DNA of 64,000 bases from Fragum whitleyi (GCA_948146395.1 OX411543.1:24980526-25044525); one strand, 5' to 3'; counted from the first letter of the stretch, positions 1-11,823 are shown. The notes: generated from the letters alone by a model not told the origin. Numbers and translations are program-made.

Positions 1-920
1 TTCTCACACCAAATTACAAGGTATTTGAGAATAAACATCATACAAACATGTAAAATAGAATTGATCAAGTCATATGGCAGCACACGAAAAAAAGTAAAAG
101 AAAGAGAGGGAAAAGTGAAAGAGAGGGGCGGGAAGTAAGAAGGGCTGTGGGACGGGGGGTGGGGGGTTACGCTAGAGTGTGGGGAGAGCCTTTTCACTAT
201 TGTTTTATGAGCCTATTTCGTTTTTTTTATTAACAAAAAAGAGAGAGAAAAATGGATCTGAGCAGTAAATTAATTGCAAATCAATGAATTTCGAGTCACT
301 TTAGTTTAAGTTTTATTTGTAGTCTGCGCGTTTTCATGTTAGGCTAAATTGACTATAACTTTGTCCATTTATGTAAAGTCCGATAAGTGCGGTAAACACA
401 GAGGTTTTATGCCGAATGATTCACGCTCGGCACGTGCGTAATTATAGTCGAGATATCTACTCTTGACTAGTAACAGTGAATAAACAGCCGTTATTTCTAA
501 TTTGGCGTGCAATAAACTGGATTAATACTAAAAAAAAAAAAAAAGTCATTCATGTTTTGGATTTATTTTTAAACGGATTTACTCATGCATGTACAGGTAC
601 CGTATTGTAGTTATTTCGTTGGGGAGGGTGTGGGAAAGACAGCTAGATGATAGGATAGGAAAACGTGCACACAATGAACTTATTTAAACAATTTACACAA
701 TACATAAATCTAGAAACAATTTAATTTGGCATGGTTGCTTTTCAAGTACAGACTGGTATTGGCAATGCTCATGCTACGCATTTTGTGAAGCCTGAGTTCG
801 GCCAAAACCCTGCTGCTTCATCAGTAAGCCTGTCTTTCACCATTTGTTCTGTAATTTTAATTATGATTACCCATGTTAGGTTGTATTTTTTAAAGAATAA
901 TTAATTTATTTATTGACGGA
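1..920. other. Non-coding, no gene seen
   Basis: No supported gene. It holds a purine-rich GA tract at about 86-145, a short G-rich run near 155-166 and an A run near 531-544. I recognise no transposon family here. Confidence 0.6.
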
Positions 921-990
921 GAACATTGCGATAAAAGGAGACATAGCTTGAAGTCAGCGACTTCTCCTTTGATCACTATGGCCTCCGCTA
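921..990 (+). repeat. Dispersed repeat pair, copy 1
   Basis: About 70 bp shared with 2060-2130. Both copies begin GAGAACATTGCGAT and contain a TTCTCCT-TGATCAC-ATG segment. The middle differs by several substitutions and small indels. Family unknown. Confidence 0.6.
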
Positions 991-1123
991 TGCATGTAGG
1001 TGCTAAATATGTTTGAATGGCACAATCCGTTTCTTGACTCAAGAATTTGTCGGAAGGAAAATTGCTTCTTTCATTATCACATTTTTTACTTTTTAACTTT
1101 TAAACATACAATCTATGTAATAG

Positions 1124-1231
1124 TTAAACGCTAATAATTGAAAATTAAACGATTTAAACAGCCGAAAGGAGGGAGCGTAGCGACCGACTGAGGCTGTTTA
1201 AAGCGTTTAATTTTCAATTATTAGCGTTTAA
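1124..1231. repeat. Foldback element with 40-bp arms
   Basis: Arms at 1124-1163 and 1192-1231 are reverse complements with one mismatch in 40. They enclose a 28-nt GC-richer spacer. The outer end reads TTAAACGCTAATAATTG. It has no coding capacity and looks like a small foldback element or the core of one. I saw no second copy in the window. Confidence 0.8.
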
Positions 1232-2059
1232 CTGACTTAGTCTTTTTCCCGCCTTTTATATTATTGACATCATATTGCACGATTTAAGCGGAATAAGCCG
1301 GATACATTTATTAAAAGTAAACGCCCCTCTATTTCCAAATATGGAAATGTTGAAATATGCACGCAAATATTGAGTCTTTTAAAAGAGGCATTATCGAAGA
1401 TAAATATGAAGTATAATTTGGTTTTATTTACCCGACAATATAGATGAATGATGATCTGATACTTTTTCACATATGCAATGTCTCCACTTCGCCGGCGTTT
1501 TCTTGTGTCATCAACTAAATTAATTTTGGTAGACAATAATAAGCCTCATCTACAGCCGATCATGAAACGAGATTTGGCCAAGTTTAGAAAGGGGCCAAAA
1601 GTAATTAAACGAGACGTTTATTGGAATAAACTTAAGGAAAGACGTATAGGATCTATTGCACTGATCAATTAGATCTAGATCTTATTAGTTAGAGATACTT
1701 TTCTATAATAAATGTACAGGCAAGTAGAAAAGTCGTCGTTCCATAACAGATTTGACATGGTAATCCACGCCATGCCAGATCAAAATCTACAAAGGATATT
1801 CGTTATACAACATGTGCACGAGTTAATCGATTTTCACCTGTACTTGTCACGTGGTCATTGCATATTTATAAAGGGGTAGTTTTTAGTCTGTACGCATGCC
1901 TGGAATAACAAATAAACCTCGACGTTTAAATGAAATATTGATCAAAATAAACCTTGGTTGAAAAGTTTATGGAAAATAAACCTTCAAAAAATTTGAAAAT
2001 CCAGCCTTTTGATTGGATGATAATGTAGGACAAAGACTAAATTTTGATACAGGAAAATA
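1232..2059. other. Non-coding, no gene seen
   Basis: The open frames here are short (under 90 codons), overlap on both strands and show no recognisable motif. I see no repeat family. Confidence 0.5.
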
Positions 2060-2130
2060 TAGAGAACATTGCGATGGACGAGAAACCGCTTTTACAGGCG
2101 ATTTCTCCTCTGATCACCATGCTCTCTAAC
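2060..2130 (+). repeat. Dispersed repeat pair, copy 2
   Basis: Partner of 921-990, same orientation, about 1.1 kb downstream. It shares the AGAACATTGCGAT start and the TTCTCCTCTGATCACCATG block. The remainder to about 2839 shows no feature. Confidence 0.6.
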
Positions 2131-2839
2131 AAAGTAAATCCTTTTTTTTAAAAAACAGTACTTGCGTGAGCCGGACTGCAATGAATTCGTCTTTGATATG
2201 AAGTAAGAATTTAAAACATCAAATGTGTCTTTTGAGAAAAATTTCCCTTTCTTTTTTACTGAGACGTTTTTTTATTGACGTCAGTATACTACGATACAGA
2301 ACGTTGAACTCGGTCCTTCAAGTTCAAGCGGTAAAACGTTTGAATAAAACGCTGGAAAGATTAACATTTTTTATTCCTAGATTAAACAGATAACAAATTT
2401 CCATTTTACATTTTTTCGGTAAATTAAAACAGTTTATTAAGTGCACTTTTTGTAATTAATTGATCACCGTGTATCGAGATACTTTAAATGGCATATTAAT
2501 TTGATCTAACAAAATTTATCTTTTAGTTGCCATTCTCCTGTGATTAATGTATTCACACCGCTTGGATCGTTTTCCTTTTCCTCCTATATATGCATTCACT
2601 CGAATACCTTGAATGAAGTTCAGATCAGAAAAATATCCCTTTATTCCGAGAGATTTTGGCATTTGCTCCAGCAAAGTATTTTTGAATCAATTAGAAGAGG
2701 TTAAGGTTGCTCAACATTTGAACCTTAACGTATTTGACCTTTTGTTAGAATATTCCCACACACACTCATATTGTTATTTGCCAGATTGGCCTTCAAGTGT
2801 AGTACAAGTACCAACGCCTCGTCTAGGTTTATCGCTTCA

Positions 2840-3024
2840 GGGCCCGATGTTATAACACTTTTCTCAATCTCAATTCAAAATTTTCTCAGATTTCATTTTG
2901 AGATTAAACCCCGTAATTCTGTGTTAATACTCATTTTAAGGTATTCACATAAAAGATAAATATAAATATAAAATTTGAGAAAATTCTCAGTTGAGCATAA
3001 GAAAAGTTTTATAACCTCGGGCCC
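2840..3024. mobile_element. GGGCCC-MITE, copy 1
   Basis: Non-autonomous element of about 185 bp. It opens GGGCCCGATGTTATAA and closes with the inverse, TTATAACCTCGGGCCC. The AT-rich interior carries TTTTCTCA-type inverted segments. Two more copies lie at 29019-29223 and 51613-51856. Target duplications cannot be fixed because copy ends have drifted. Confidence 0.8.
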
Positions 3025-3242
3025 AGAATCCATTAATAATGAAAGTATTGTTCAATGTAAAGGTCAGACAGACCTAGAGACTGGAAAGACCGAAAACACT
3101 CTAAAGTTGTTTTTTATGATCGAATTCTTCGGAGCGAGCCCTAGGTATAGCTTTGTCGTCGTCGCCGCCGTCTTCATCACCGCACAACGTCGTGCCCGGC
3201 ATCGTCGTTGTGCAAAAAATGTGACATTGATTGGTATCTCTG
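3025..3242. other. Non-coding, CG-triplet stretch
   Basis: No gene seen. A GTCGTCGCCGCCGTC triplet-like tract lies near 3156-3172, which is unusually CG-rich for this window. Confidence 0.5.
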
Positions 3243-3440
3243 CACTCGGGATCCTTCGACGATTCTACCGAATAGCCCTCGGGGATAATGAGTGTGCAGA
3301 CATGAAAGCGCGTCATATCGCACGTGGGCTTATGTGACGTCACAAACATTACTAAGGATGACGTTGCGAAAAACAAAATCGAAGAAAGGATAAATCAGGC
3401 ATATCATAATTTGGTAACAAAACGCAGTGTTTAACTTTGT
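3243..3440 (+). repeat. R1 repeat, partial copy with CRE palindrome
   Basis: Matches the first half of the fuller R1 copy at 41925-42350. Shared landmarks, in order, are CCGAATAGCCCTCGG, AAAGCGCGTCAT, the palindrome TGACGTCA (3335-3342), GGATGACGTTGC and AACGCAGTG. The distal half, with the TTTACGGAAA segment, is absent. Confidence 0.75.
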
Positions 3441-4047
3441 TTTGTTATCAACATGCAATTGAATAGCGGCACACATGCTGTCTATCAAAAGAACCAAACG
3501 TATTTTGTGCGAATTATGCTCCTACTGTTGACTCCTTGATACATAATGCAGCACCATATAGCGAAGCATCCATTTCCCGTGCTCTTATTCATTTTTACGC
3601 TACATCGTGTCTACTCCAGGAATAATCTCGATGCCACGATTCAAATAAGATACGAATGAGTACCCACAACATAAATTAAATTGACGGAAAATTTTTTGTC
3701 TATCTAAAGTTCTGCGAAGAAAAAAAAATATTTAAGAAATATATAAAGGGCCACTTAACAATCTGACGAATTGTCAATTCATCGAATGAAAAAATGTCCA
3801 TTAGACTGTTTATAGATTATATAATTCTTCTCATTGAATCTTATGAATTTGGATCTTTATAATTTGTGGTCCGCCAGGAAAATAATACTATCTCGGTTTG
3901 TGCGTAAATCATCCACCTTATGTCAAACAGCGGAGATTGTGCATGCTGATGAGGATCGATTGGTAAGCTCTCAATTGATCTACATCTGAGATGATCTCTC
4001 TACCTATTCATTTAGATGTTTTTGCAACTACTCTATTGTGCCAACAA
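3441..4047. other. Non-coding, no gene seen
   Basis: AT-rich sequence without a supported ORF or a repeat shared elsewhere in the window. Confidence 0.5.
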
Positions 4048-4421
4048 GAATTTAATTTCCTTTTTTTCAAATATCTGTTTTACCAGGCCCTAAGAATGTC
4101 CTCTTGCTAAGCGTCTCATATGCATGTATATACATTGTATATAATTTTTATGTCAAGATATAAAATGAATGAAAGATAAGTAATGTAAAATAACATGGAG
4201 AGAATACAATTCGTGGTCTCATGCCGAGCTTATAGAATTTAATTTCCTTTTTTTCAAATATCTGTTTTACGAGGCCCTAAGAATGTCCTCTTGCTAAGCG
4301 TCTCATATGCATGTATATACATTGTATATAATTTTTATGTCAAGATATAAAATGAATGAAAGATAAGTAATGTAAAATAACATGGAGAGAATACAATTCG
4401 TGGTCTCATGCCGAGCTTATA
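4048..4421 (+). repeat. Recent 187-bp tandem duplication
   Basis: Two head-to-tail 187-bp units, 4048-4234 and 4235-4421. I see one substitution between them: ACCAGG in the first, ACGAGG in the second. Each starts GAATTTAATTTCC and ends CCGAGCTTATA. Such identity in a region of decayed repeats means the duplication is recent or is an assembly artefact. No coding content. Confidence 0.93.
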
Positions 4422-5481
4422 GAAAATTAGCTTTATACCTCAATCAACGACAAAAAATCTAGCATTATCTCTTAAGTGAAACCAAGAAGGAGCAAAACTT
4501 GAGCGAAATTTGAGAATTAAATATACTAAGTTAGTCTAGAAAAAACTAAATTGAAACCATTTATGGAATAGATTGAAAGTAATTACACGAATTACAAAAA
4601 TAATCGATTTCCTCCTCCAAATTTCAAAATGACAGGGAAACATTTCATCCCTCGGAGACATGTTATCTACATACAATAACAACTACAAGCTGAGCAAGGT
4701 CTGTTAAGACGTGATCAAAGAATTAAGGAGACAGTTTCCAGTCGCCTTGGGAAACCGGCTTTTAGCGCGTGTTAATTCACGACTTAATTGATATTGAATA
4801 GAAAATGAGTGCCGGATGACTGTCTTGCATTTTTCTTATACCCTTTAATTTCCGTTTAAGAGGCTTTATAGAAAGTTTCCCATCTCATTAGGAATACTGC
4901 CTTTTTATTTGCCATAGTTAAACGTTCCTTGTCTCCAAAAACATTAAGATAAGCATAAAATAGACTTGATAATACTACTGCAAATATTTAATTGTATAGA
5001 TGACATTTAAAAAAGTCTTGAAGAACCAAATGACGAGTCATCTATATCCAAACAAAATAAGGCTTTGTCAAGTATTTATCTGTTTAAGACATCACCTTTA
5101 TTTTCTTCACATAACACAAACCTAAATACAAATCAATAAATTCTCAAAATTAGTCGATTCAAATTGAGCGTAAAATATACATCGATGTTGAAATGACCTC
5201 TTCGCATTCATTATGAAGCCACTTCCTAGCGTGGACAATGTGTTTCTATACACCTTCAGTCCGTAAAACATTAAACAGACTAATGTAAAACTACCAGTTT
5301 GATAGAAAAAATATTCAGTACTTGAATTTAAACATTTTTTCCATAAAATGTTGAGCATTTTGGACGACTTTATAAGATTTAGATACAGGACAAGGGATTC
5401 AGAATGCCTTTTGGTAATACACAAAAATTGTATCTTAAATGATCGAAAGGTGCGGATTGGTCGTTCAAATATTGAAAGCGT
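4422..5481. other. Non-coding, no gene seen
   Basis: An open frame of about 124 codons at 5122-5496 (-) runs into the adjacent MITE-A end and has no recognisable domain. Nothing else supported. Confidence 0.5.
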
Positions 5482-5907
5482 TACAGTGAACAACATCGTG
5501 AAATTGACAAGGTGAACGATTTTGGATTGATTAAGGAATGCAATTGAATGAGTGTGTGGAGCGAGTGTTGAGTGAATTTAACGGGGATTAATCCAGTAAT
5601 GCAAATTTTGTTCAGGATGAACAAAATTAGCAATATTGATTACCCCCCTTTAATGAAATATGCATACACGTTCTATTGATAGCTCCCTATTCCTCAAGAA
5701 CCTATCAGACGCTTACAACTTTAATTAATTCAGTGAAATCCCGAGTTATACCCCAGCTATTTTTGCTGTTATATGTTTTTCAGTGAGTTTGTAGCGTTTT
5801 TGAATGGTTTGAGTGAGTATCTGGAATGAATGAATGGAGCGCTGAGTGAGAGATTTAGAATGGTTTTGATTGAGTTAAATATCAATTTCACGATGTAATT
5901 AACTGTA
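5482..5907 (-). mobile_element. MITE-A, full-length copy
   Basis: About 426 bp. The ends are TACAGTGAACAACATCGTG and its inverse, CACGATGTAATTAACTGTA. A central palindrome (AATTTTGTTCAGGATGAAC) joins GGTAATC-like and GATTACC-like arms. Subterminal ATTCATTC/GAATGAAT runs are typical of this family. TA at both outer edges suggests TA target duplication, as in Tc1/mariner-mobilised MITEs (inference). No coding capacity. Confidence 0.88.
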
Positions 5908-6315
5908 AACAGTACAAACCGGAAGTTGACAGTAACCACGGACTGCAAGTTATTATTTCTGGATTCTGAAAGGCTTACCCCAAAATGAATAAATTGTGAA
6001 GATTTCATTAATGTTGTGGCGTTACTTTTAAGAGATTTGAAGCATTTTGGCCACCAAGATACAAATTTTGAAATGAAGTCGCCTTCAAAAATGCTTTCGC
6101 GTTGCATATGCAAGTGAAAGTGTCAATTAGTGCAATTATGAAATGCTTACTTATCTGGTCTTGAAATAAATTACAATTTAAGATCGGTCATTTTAGATTG
6201 GTTTCATTTTTTTAGTCCTACATTTTCCATTTGTATTTCTAATTCCTATGCGCTTAACTTTATGCCAGTAGTAAATTATATCTGTTACATGTAGTACAAC
6301 AATGAAATGTAATAA
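5908..6315. other. Non-coding, no gene seen
   Basis: No feature recognised between two MITE-A copies. Confidence 0.5.
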
Positions 6316-6537
6316 ATTCCTATTTCATCAAGAACCAATCAGACGCTTTCAATTTCAATTATGGCAGTGAAATCGCGATTTTTGCTAGTTATATTCATAT
6401 ATACTTTATCTAGGTTTTTTTTATGTTTTAGTCATTTTGGGGCGTTTTTTTTATTATGATTAAATGGAGCGCTGAGTGAGTGATTAAGAATGATTTTAAT
6501 TGAGATAAATGTCAATTTCACGATGTTACTTACTGTA
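6316..6537 (-). mobile_element. MITE-A, truncated copy
   Basis: Half of a MITE-A element. It starts in the CAAGAACCAATCAGACGC segment and runs through TGGAGCGCTGAGTGAG to the terminal CACGATGTTACTTACTGTA. The other half, including the central palindrome, is missing. Confidence 0.8.
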
Positions 6538-6720
6538 TTTGAAACAAGCGATTCATTGATAAACTACTAAGTTTGTATCGACGTATCCAAATTCTCCGAA
6601 TCTCTTTTGATGTCCAGCTTTATCCTAGAAACCTTTGACGGAATTTAAGACGCCCTTGTAAAACCGCATATTTTGTTTTGTATTTATAAGCTAAAGGGTA
6701 AAAAAATACGCGTGTTCCAC

Positions 6721-6895
6721 TTAAGGTAGTAGACCCGTAATAGTTCTGCAATGTTTGGGAAGTAATGAACTTTAACAGTGTTAACCGAGGTTTCCTAATG
6801 AAATTCATTAGGAAACCTCGGTCAACATTGTTAAAGTTCATGAGTTCCGAAATGTTGCGGATCTATTACGGGTCTACTTCCTTAACCATTCATTA
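6721..6895. mobile_element. FB-2 foldback, best-preserved copy
   Basis: Nearly the whole 175 bp is one palindrome. It begins TTAAGGTAGTAGACCCGTAA and ends with the approximate reverse complement. Its centre is an almost uninterrupted hairpin around CCTAATGAAATTCATTAGG. Copies at 22191-22336 and 41605-41770 share the whole structure. It carries no ORF of its own, although a chance frame on the minus strand crosses it. Confidence 0.88.
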
Positions 6896-7739
6896 GTCCT
6901 CCTCTGTGAATGTCCACGTAGGAAGCAGTGACAACCATAAATTTGGTCATCCTAACTGACAGTCGAGAGAACAAGTAGACAACCCGCAAGGCACAATGAC
7001 ACGCCGAGATTTTTTACTACCAGTAGACAGGAACTTGTCGTAATTGTCCGGTGGAGAAATGGACATACTGGCGAAAATTACCAGAAGCTTTACTAGTTCA
7101 TTAGTCTGACTAAAGATAATGCGAGGAGAAACTAAAATTTCAATATATAATATGTTAGTAGAAAGAGAAAATTTATTTATTTTTTATTCGGAAAAAACAC
7201 ATTAATTAATGAAAAAAGGTATTGTTATTGTTACATGCTGGGGGTCTTTGTTTATTTTTTTTTTATTTTTTTTTTAAATTATCATTTTGCGCATATCCCA
7301 GATGTTCCATGTTCGCTTAAAAGGTTAAACATACACGTTTGGCAAGACCAGGACATTGATTTTTAATCCAGAAAATATGCGAATACAAAAACAAATCATA
7401 AGCAAATAGTTAAACCCATAAATCACGTTTGTCTGGTCCATTTAAAAGCAAAACTAACATAATTTAATCAAATTGTTTTTCGAGACAAAAAAGTCTAGTC
7501 TGGTAAATCTTTTTTAACAGGATTACTTTGGTAAAATCACAGAGCCATATTAAGCCGATATCTAAATGAAGGTTGTCAAATGCTAAGTTGAAATTTGTCT
7601 CCATACTGTTGGATACAGCGAACGGCATCTTATGGTCAACATTTTAACCTCCAAAAATTAATAACAAATAAAAGGGACATTTTGTAAAATACATGTTCCA
7701 ATAACTGTTTCTCTATATTCATATCCAGAGTATAAATTA
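6896..7739. other. Non-coding, no gene seen
   Basis: AT-rich sequence with T runs near 7250-7275. No ORF or repeat I can support. Confidence 0.5.
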
Positions 7740-8166
7740 TGTTTTTCGCTGAATTGTCGCATTTATCATGCACTGTGCGGCTAACAATTGATTTCGAGAA
7801 GCTACATACATATATACTGTAATACGTGTTGATTGTTTTGTATGAAAAAAAAAAATCTAACGAGGTTAGGGGAATTGATAATTGTCGAGGCTCTGTCGAG
7901 ACAATTATCAATTTCCACAACCGAGTTAGATATTTTTTCATACAATACACTTATTACGCATTATACTTATCTTATACTCCTCTATTTGCTTTTATTCGTC
8001 GATGTTTCTAAAAGAATTCCAAGTTTCTTAAAATAAACGAATTATGCCATTGTTCTAAAGGGATGTAATCACTCGGATAGTTATAAGATAAGTTAGGATT
8101 TTCGCTGAAATGTCGCATTTATCATGCACTGTGTGGCTAACAATTTATTTCGACATGCTACGTACA
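7740..8166. repeat. Hairpin flanked by 65-bp direct repeats
   Basis: A direct repeat of about 65 bp (TTTTCGCTGAA, TGTCGCATTTATCATGCACT, GGCTAACAATT) occurs at 7740-7807 and again at 8099-8166. Between them lies a large hairpin, 7821-7959, whose arms contain TTGTATGAAAAA, ATCTAACGAGG and GAATTGATAATTGTC around a GAGGCTCTGTC loop. A segment at about 8004-8090 (ATTATGCCATTGTTCTAAA) recurs at about 29862-29972. The flanking repeats could be a target duplication, terminal direct repeats, or a segmental duplication. Identity unknown. Confidence 0.75.
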
Positions 8167-8297
8167 TTTCGATTGAGTGTTCATTTAAAACCATTCAGCT
8201 CAAGCTCATTACTCTCAATGTGCGCCGGTTATACCGGGCAACACGGAACCCTATCGAGTACAATTGAATGTATGCTCAGTTACCCTATTACCGGGGT

Positions 8298-8661
8298 ATA
8301 CCAATTACCGGTGTAGTAATAAATTTCGAATTTCAAATACAGAAATACTTCAGACAATGTTTCAAAATTTTAGTTCATCCTTTTTATATAATAATTTAAC
8401 TAGGTTGGTCCCTGATAGATACTGTTTAAAATTTTATAGCATTCATACATCAATTTTACTTTTTTACAGAGGAAAACAAAATTTAGACATGATGGTGTAT
8501 GAATTTCTCTTGTTAGTCTTAAGTTAAGCAATGCTTGGAACAGAAAATATGATTGATAATACCTGAATAGGTCAAAGAATGTATATGATTTATAGAAAGT
8601 ATACAATGGGGTTTGTAATTTGTGAACTTTGAAGGTTTTCCTCAGTACACCGGTAATTGGT
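8298..8661. repeat. Element bounded by TACACCGGTAATTGGTA inverted repeats
   Basis: TACCAATTACCGGTGTA at about 8298-8314 is mirrored by TACACCGGTAATTGGTA at about 8645-8661. They enclose about 330 bp of AT-rich sequence. This is consistent with 17-bp terminal inverted repeats of a small non-autonomous element. No second copy seen in the window. Confidence 0.55.
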
Positions 8662-9452
8662 ACAAAAATAGTTCCGGCAAATCTTGAGGGTCATGTTGTT
8701 TCCAACCAAAGACTTTTGTTAAATTGCATCTACCTAGAAACAAAAGTACTGATTTTGATAAAGGAATGATATGGCTAGGTGATGACATAAAATATTCCAT
8801 TTATTCCAAATATTAATTTTCAGTTTGCACGTATCCTTCGGAAAATAAATGAATAAGATCTATATGTGATGATTTATTCGCATATAAATAATTTCTAAAA
8901 GTACGACATTCAATTCCAAACAACGACATACATTGGGATATTTCGAATATGAAGGCATTTCCTTGTACACGTGTTTTCTTGACAACTACAACTCAATTAG
9001 TTCGTGTTAGATTCCAGAAACAGTTTTAACTTAATTAACAGTCTAGCTTTACAGACCAAACAGAACAAAAAATATATGTGTACCAAAAGGTCAGGTGTCA
9101 TACTCCGTTGGAATGACAAGCACATTTAGAAATCATTTCTTGCGCGTTGTCTAAACATCAGTCTCCGTTATATAATTAACCCTTGTCATGCCGAACCCTC
9201 AATATTCCAGCTCTGACAGGAGGTATAGATAAAGATCAGCCAGAACCTGTGAAGAATGATCTAAGTTTTTTAAAAAAAAACAACTGATTTTAACTTTTAA
9301 AATAAGAATTTAAAACGTGACTCGTCTTGTGAAGTCCGCGCAGTCTGACTAGGGTCAACATATTTAGAACTACCCAGTAGGTCCTTTGTCTCCGACGGGT
9401 CTTAAATCAAAATAAAGACTGCCTCACAATAAGTGCGTCCTTTCAAAATGAA
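8662..9452. other. Non-coding, minor repeat trace
   Basis: No gene seen. A short trace of the CAGTCTGAC-GGGTC motif at about 9327-9360 resembles the interior of the CYT family elements. Confidence 0.45.
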
Positions 9453-9805
9453 TACAGTAAAACTTGTATTAAGCGACCGGGAATGGGACCACCAAAAAGC
9501 GGTCGTTAAAGAAAGTGGTCGCTTAATACACGTTTTGTTTACAATATAGAAACGTGATTTTGATCGAATATATGTATATTTGCGGAACTATCAATATAAT
9601 CATATGCTGTAAAAACTCAACAGAATCGTCTTATTGAGACGATTCTTGTGAGTTGTAACAGCATAGGATTCATTTACAATATTTCTATACCATTGAAATC
9701 TATTTTCTTTCAGATATTTCAATTTACAGAAGGGGATTTTGAAAATGGTCGCTCAATAAAAATGGTCGCTTAATAGACGTGGTCGCTTGAACAAGATTGA
9801 CTGTA
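9453..9805. mobile_element. MITE with TACAGTAAAACTTG ends and ATCGTCT hairpin
   Basis: About 353 bp with TA-bounded ends TACAGTAAAACTTGT and ACAAGATTGACTGTA. GGTCGCTTAATA-type motifs are repeated inside both ends in inverted orientation. A central hairpin at 9622-9646 has the core AATCGTCT-TATTG-AGACGATT. The CAGT start and TA edges suggest Tc1/mariner- or pogo-type mobilisation (inference). No ORF. Confidence 0.82.
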
Positions 9806-10067
9806 CACATATTTTCATTATTATTTTCACATATTTTTGAGGTTGTTTGGAAGAGAAGGGAAACGGAAGTTTTTCTTAAATCTACAGTATTTATGTTGAT
9901 AATGTATCATAGATATACATTTATGTGAAATATCGTAAAATGTATGGTTAGAGTTGAATTAAAATGCAGTTAAGTCTTATACAAAAAGATAAACAAGTAT
10001 CAGATATAAACCTTATAACCCGATTGATCTGTAATTAAATTTCAATTTGATAAAATGATTTTTAACA

Positions 10068-10203
10068 GCCCTGCGTTCAGGATCACCAAACGGTGCAAAC
10101 AATTTTACAATTGTACCCCGCTTTGCACGTGCGCTTGCAAGCATGGTAGGGCATAATTGGAAAACTGTTTCCATTGTTTGGTGATCCTGAACGAAGGACT
10201 GGC
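10068..10203. mobile_element. FB-1 foldback copy
   Basis: About 136 bp. It starts GCCCTGCGTTCAGGATCACC and ends GATCCTGAACGAAGGACTGGC. The inner arms contain ACGGTGCAAACA and its inverse, and the centre is CCCCGCTTTGCACGTGCGC. The family recurs at least eight more times. A chance ORF covering it is not a gene. Confidence 0.88.
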
Positions 10204-10498
10204 TTCCAAACATTTGGCTTGTCACATGTGCAGAAAAAACTGCTTTCGTTGACAAAATGAGCCCCTATTTATTCTGCAGGTTGACCTAGAATCAGGCTGA
10301 TGAATGAACACCTTGATTGACTTTTACATTGAGCACATGGTACAGTTTGTTGTAGAATTATTTACGTCTTAGCGTACTAAAAGCTGTTAACGTCTTATAA
10401 ACACGGGGGAATCTCCTTGAATTGAAATTGCCCTGAAATAAACTCAAAGATTCTGTCAACTTGCAAGGTTTTATCAAAGAATGCATTGTAGTGGGTTT

Positions 10499-10660
10499 AT
10501 ACAGTTTTTAACATCATGAAATCGATTATCATCCCATTCTAAATCATTCTAAATCGCTCAGTCAATGTTACATACATTCATTTGAAACACTCAACCTATT
10601 CAGAAACGTTCCTTAATCATTCGAAAATTCCAGAATTCGTCTCAAATTGAACAAATCGTT
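10499..10660 (+). mobile_element. MITE-A, decayed left half
   Basis: ACAGTTTTTAACATCATG is followed by ATTCTAAATCGCTCAGTC and a series of ATTC-rich segments, in the order of the MITE-A left half. No palindrome and no right end. Confidence 0.6.
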
Positions 10661-10836
10661 CATTGTTTTATAATAGTGCAAACAATAGGCTTTCCAACAA
10701 CAAATATCTCATTAGTGACATCTCACTCAAAATTGTAACGCCAGGTAACCTTGTAAAAATTGAAGAAAAGAATATAAGTGATTGTGTGGAATAATAAAGT
10801 GAACGCGTGTATTTTCTTTTGATAGAAGAAACTAAA

Positions 10837-10950
10837 AGCCTGTGAATGGCATTTCCAACAATTCCAGGTGTTCGTGATGCCGCGGCATTGAGTAGCTTAG
10901 ACAGACACCGAGTGTATTTAGCATTATTCTCCGATAGTGAACAAGAGACC
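10837..10950 (+). mobile_element. CYT element, 5' fragment
   Basis: AGCCTGTGAATGGCATTTCC and CATTGAGTAGCTTAGACAGA match the first part of the CYT family (full copies at 36842-37074, 37425-37657, 58921-59154). It is cut off where the next MITE begins at 10953. Confidence 0.5.
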
Positions 10951-10952
10951 AC

Positions 10953-11194
10953 GGACCCTATTTACTAAACATCTTACGAACAAATAAATCGTATATCAAA
11001 ATCACAAACCGTACCTGGTGTTTTCATTCATTGTCAGATTTTGCCTTGCAATATCTCATTGGAATCGTCTTTAGAAGACGATTTCAATGAGATGGTGCAT
11101 GACAGAATTCCATGTTTAGTTACTACTGTATAAGCGTCTTTAAATTTTGACCTACGTCAAAATGATCGTAAGATGTTTCGTAAAACGGGCCCCA
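10953..11194. mobile_element. MITE with GGGCCCGTTTTACGAAAC ends and ATCGTCT hairpin
   Basis: About 240 bp. The left end GGACCCTATTTACTAAAC continues into ATCTTACGA. The right end reads TCGTAAGATGTTTCGTAAAA then CGGGCCCC, an imperfect inverted repeat of about 28 bp. The centre (11052-11092) is a hairpin with arms ATCTCATTGGAATCGTCT / AGACGATTTCAATGAGAT. Its core is shared with the hairpin of the unrelated MITE at 9453-9805. Confidence 0.8.
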
Positions 11195-11823
11195 TGTGTC
11201 CGTAGCTATTTTTACACTATTGCGTAGTGGTATTCTGATCAGGCTGTGTGGATGAACAGGTGATCTAAGTCTTTTTGTTCAGCCTTATTATATGTCTAGT
11301 AATATAACGCGCTGAATCATTACAAAATGAGAAATGGAAGGGTGATATTTACAAGTTTATAGACAAATGAATTTTGCAAAATGTCTGAATAATTACAAGA
11401 AAGGGTAAAAACCGCAGCTGTTAGTTGGTTTAACTATCCCAATAATGTTGGTGTCTTTAGACGGTGTCACGAAAACAAGTTCTTCCAAAATGGCACTTAA
11501 CACTTTCATAGAGTTCCTCTACTATTTTAGTTCCGTTTCCCATTCGAAATTTTCACCAAATTTTTATTTTGTTCTTATATCTTTTACAGACTTACTTTAT
11601 CTGTATTTACTTCATTCATTAAAAAAACTTGCTAAAAACAATTTAAAATCGTTCCAAAGAAAGCAAACACGCAATGAAAAAAATCAAAGAAATATATATT
11701 AAAAAAATACGCATCATTAAAATCGCCACAAACACTGTGTTTTAACATACTCAATTAAATTTAGAAGCATCTGAATGGTTCGCCATAGAAATATATTCAA
11801 ACAACATGTATGTATATTCAGTT
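11195..11823. other. Non-coding, no gene seen
   Basis: An 85-codon frame at 11445-11702 ends in lysine-rich low complexity and has no recognisable domain. A CAGGCTGTGTGGATGAACAG trace at about 11240 resembles the CYT interior. Confidence 0.45.
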
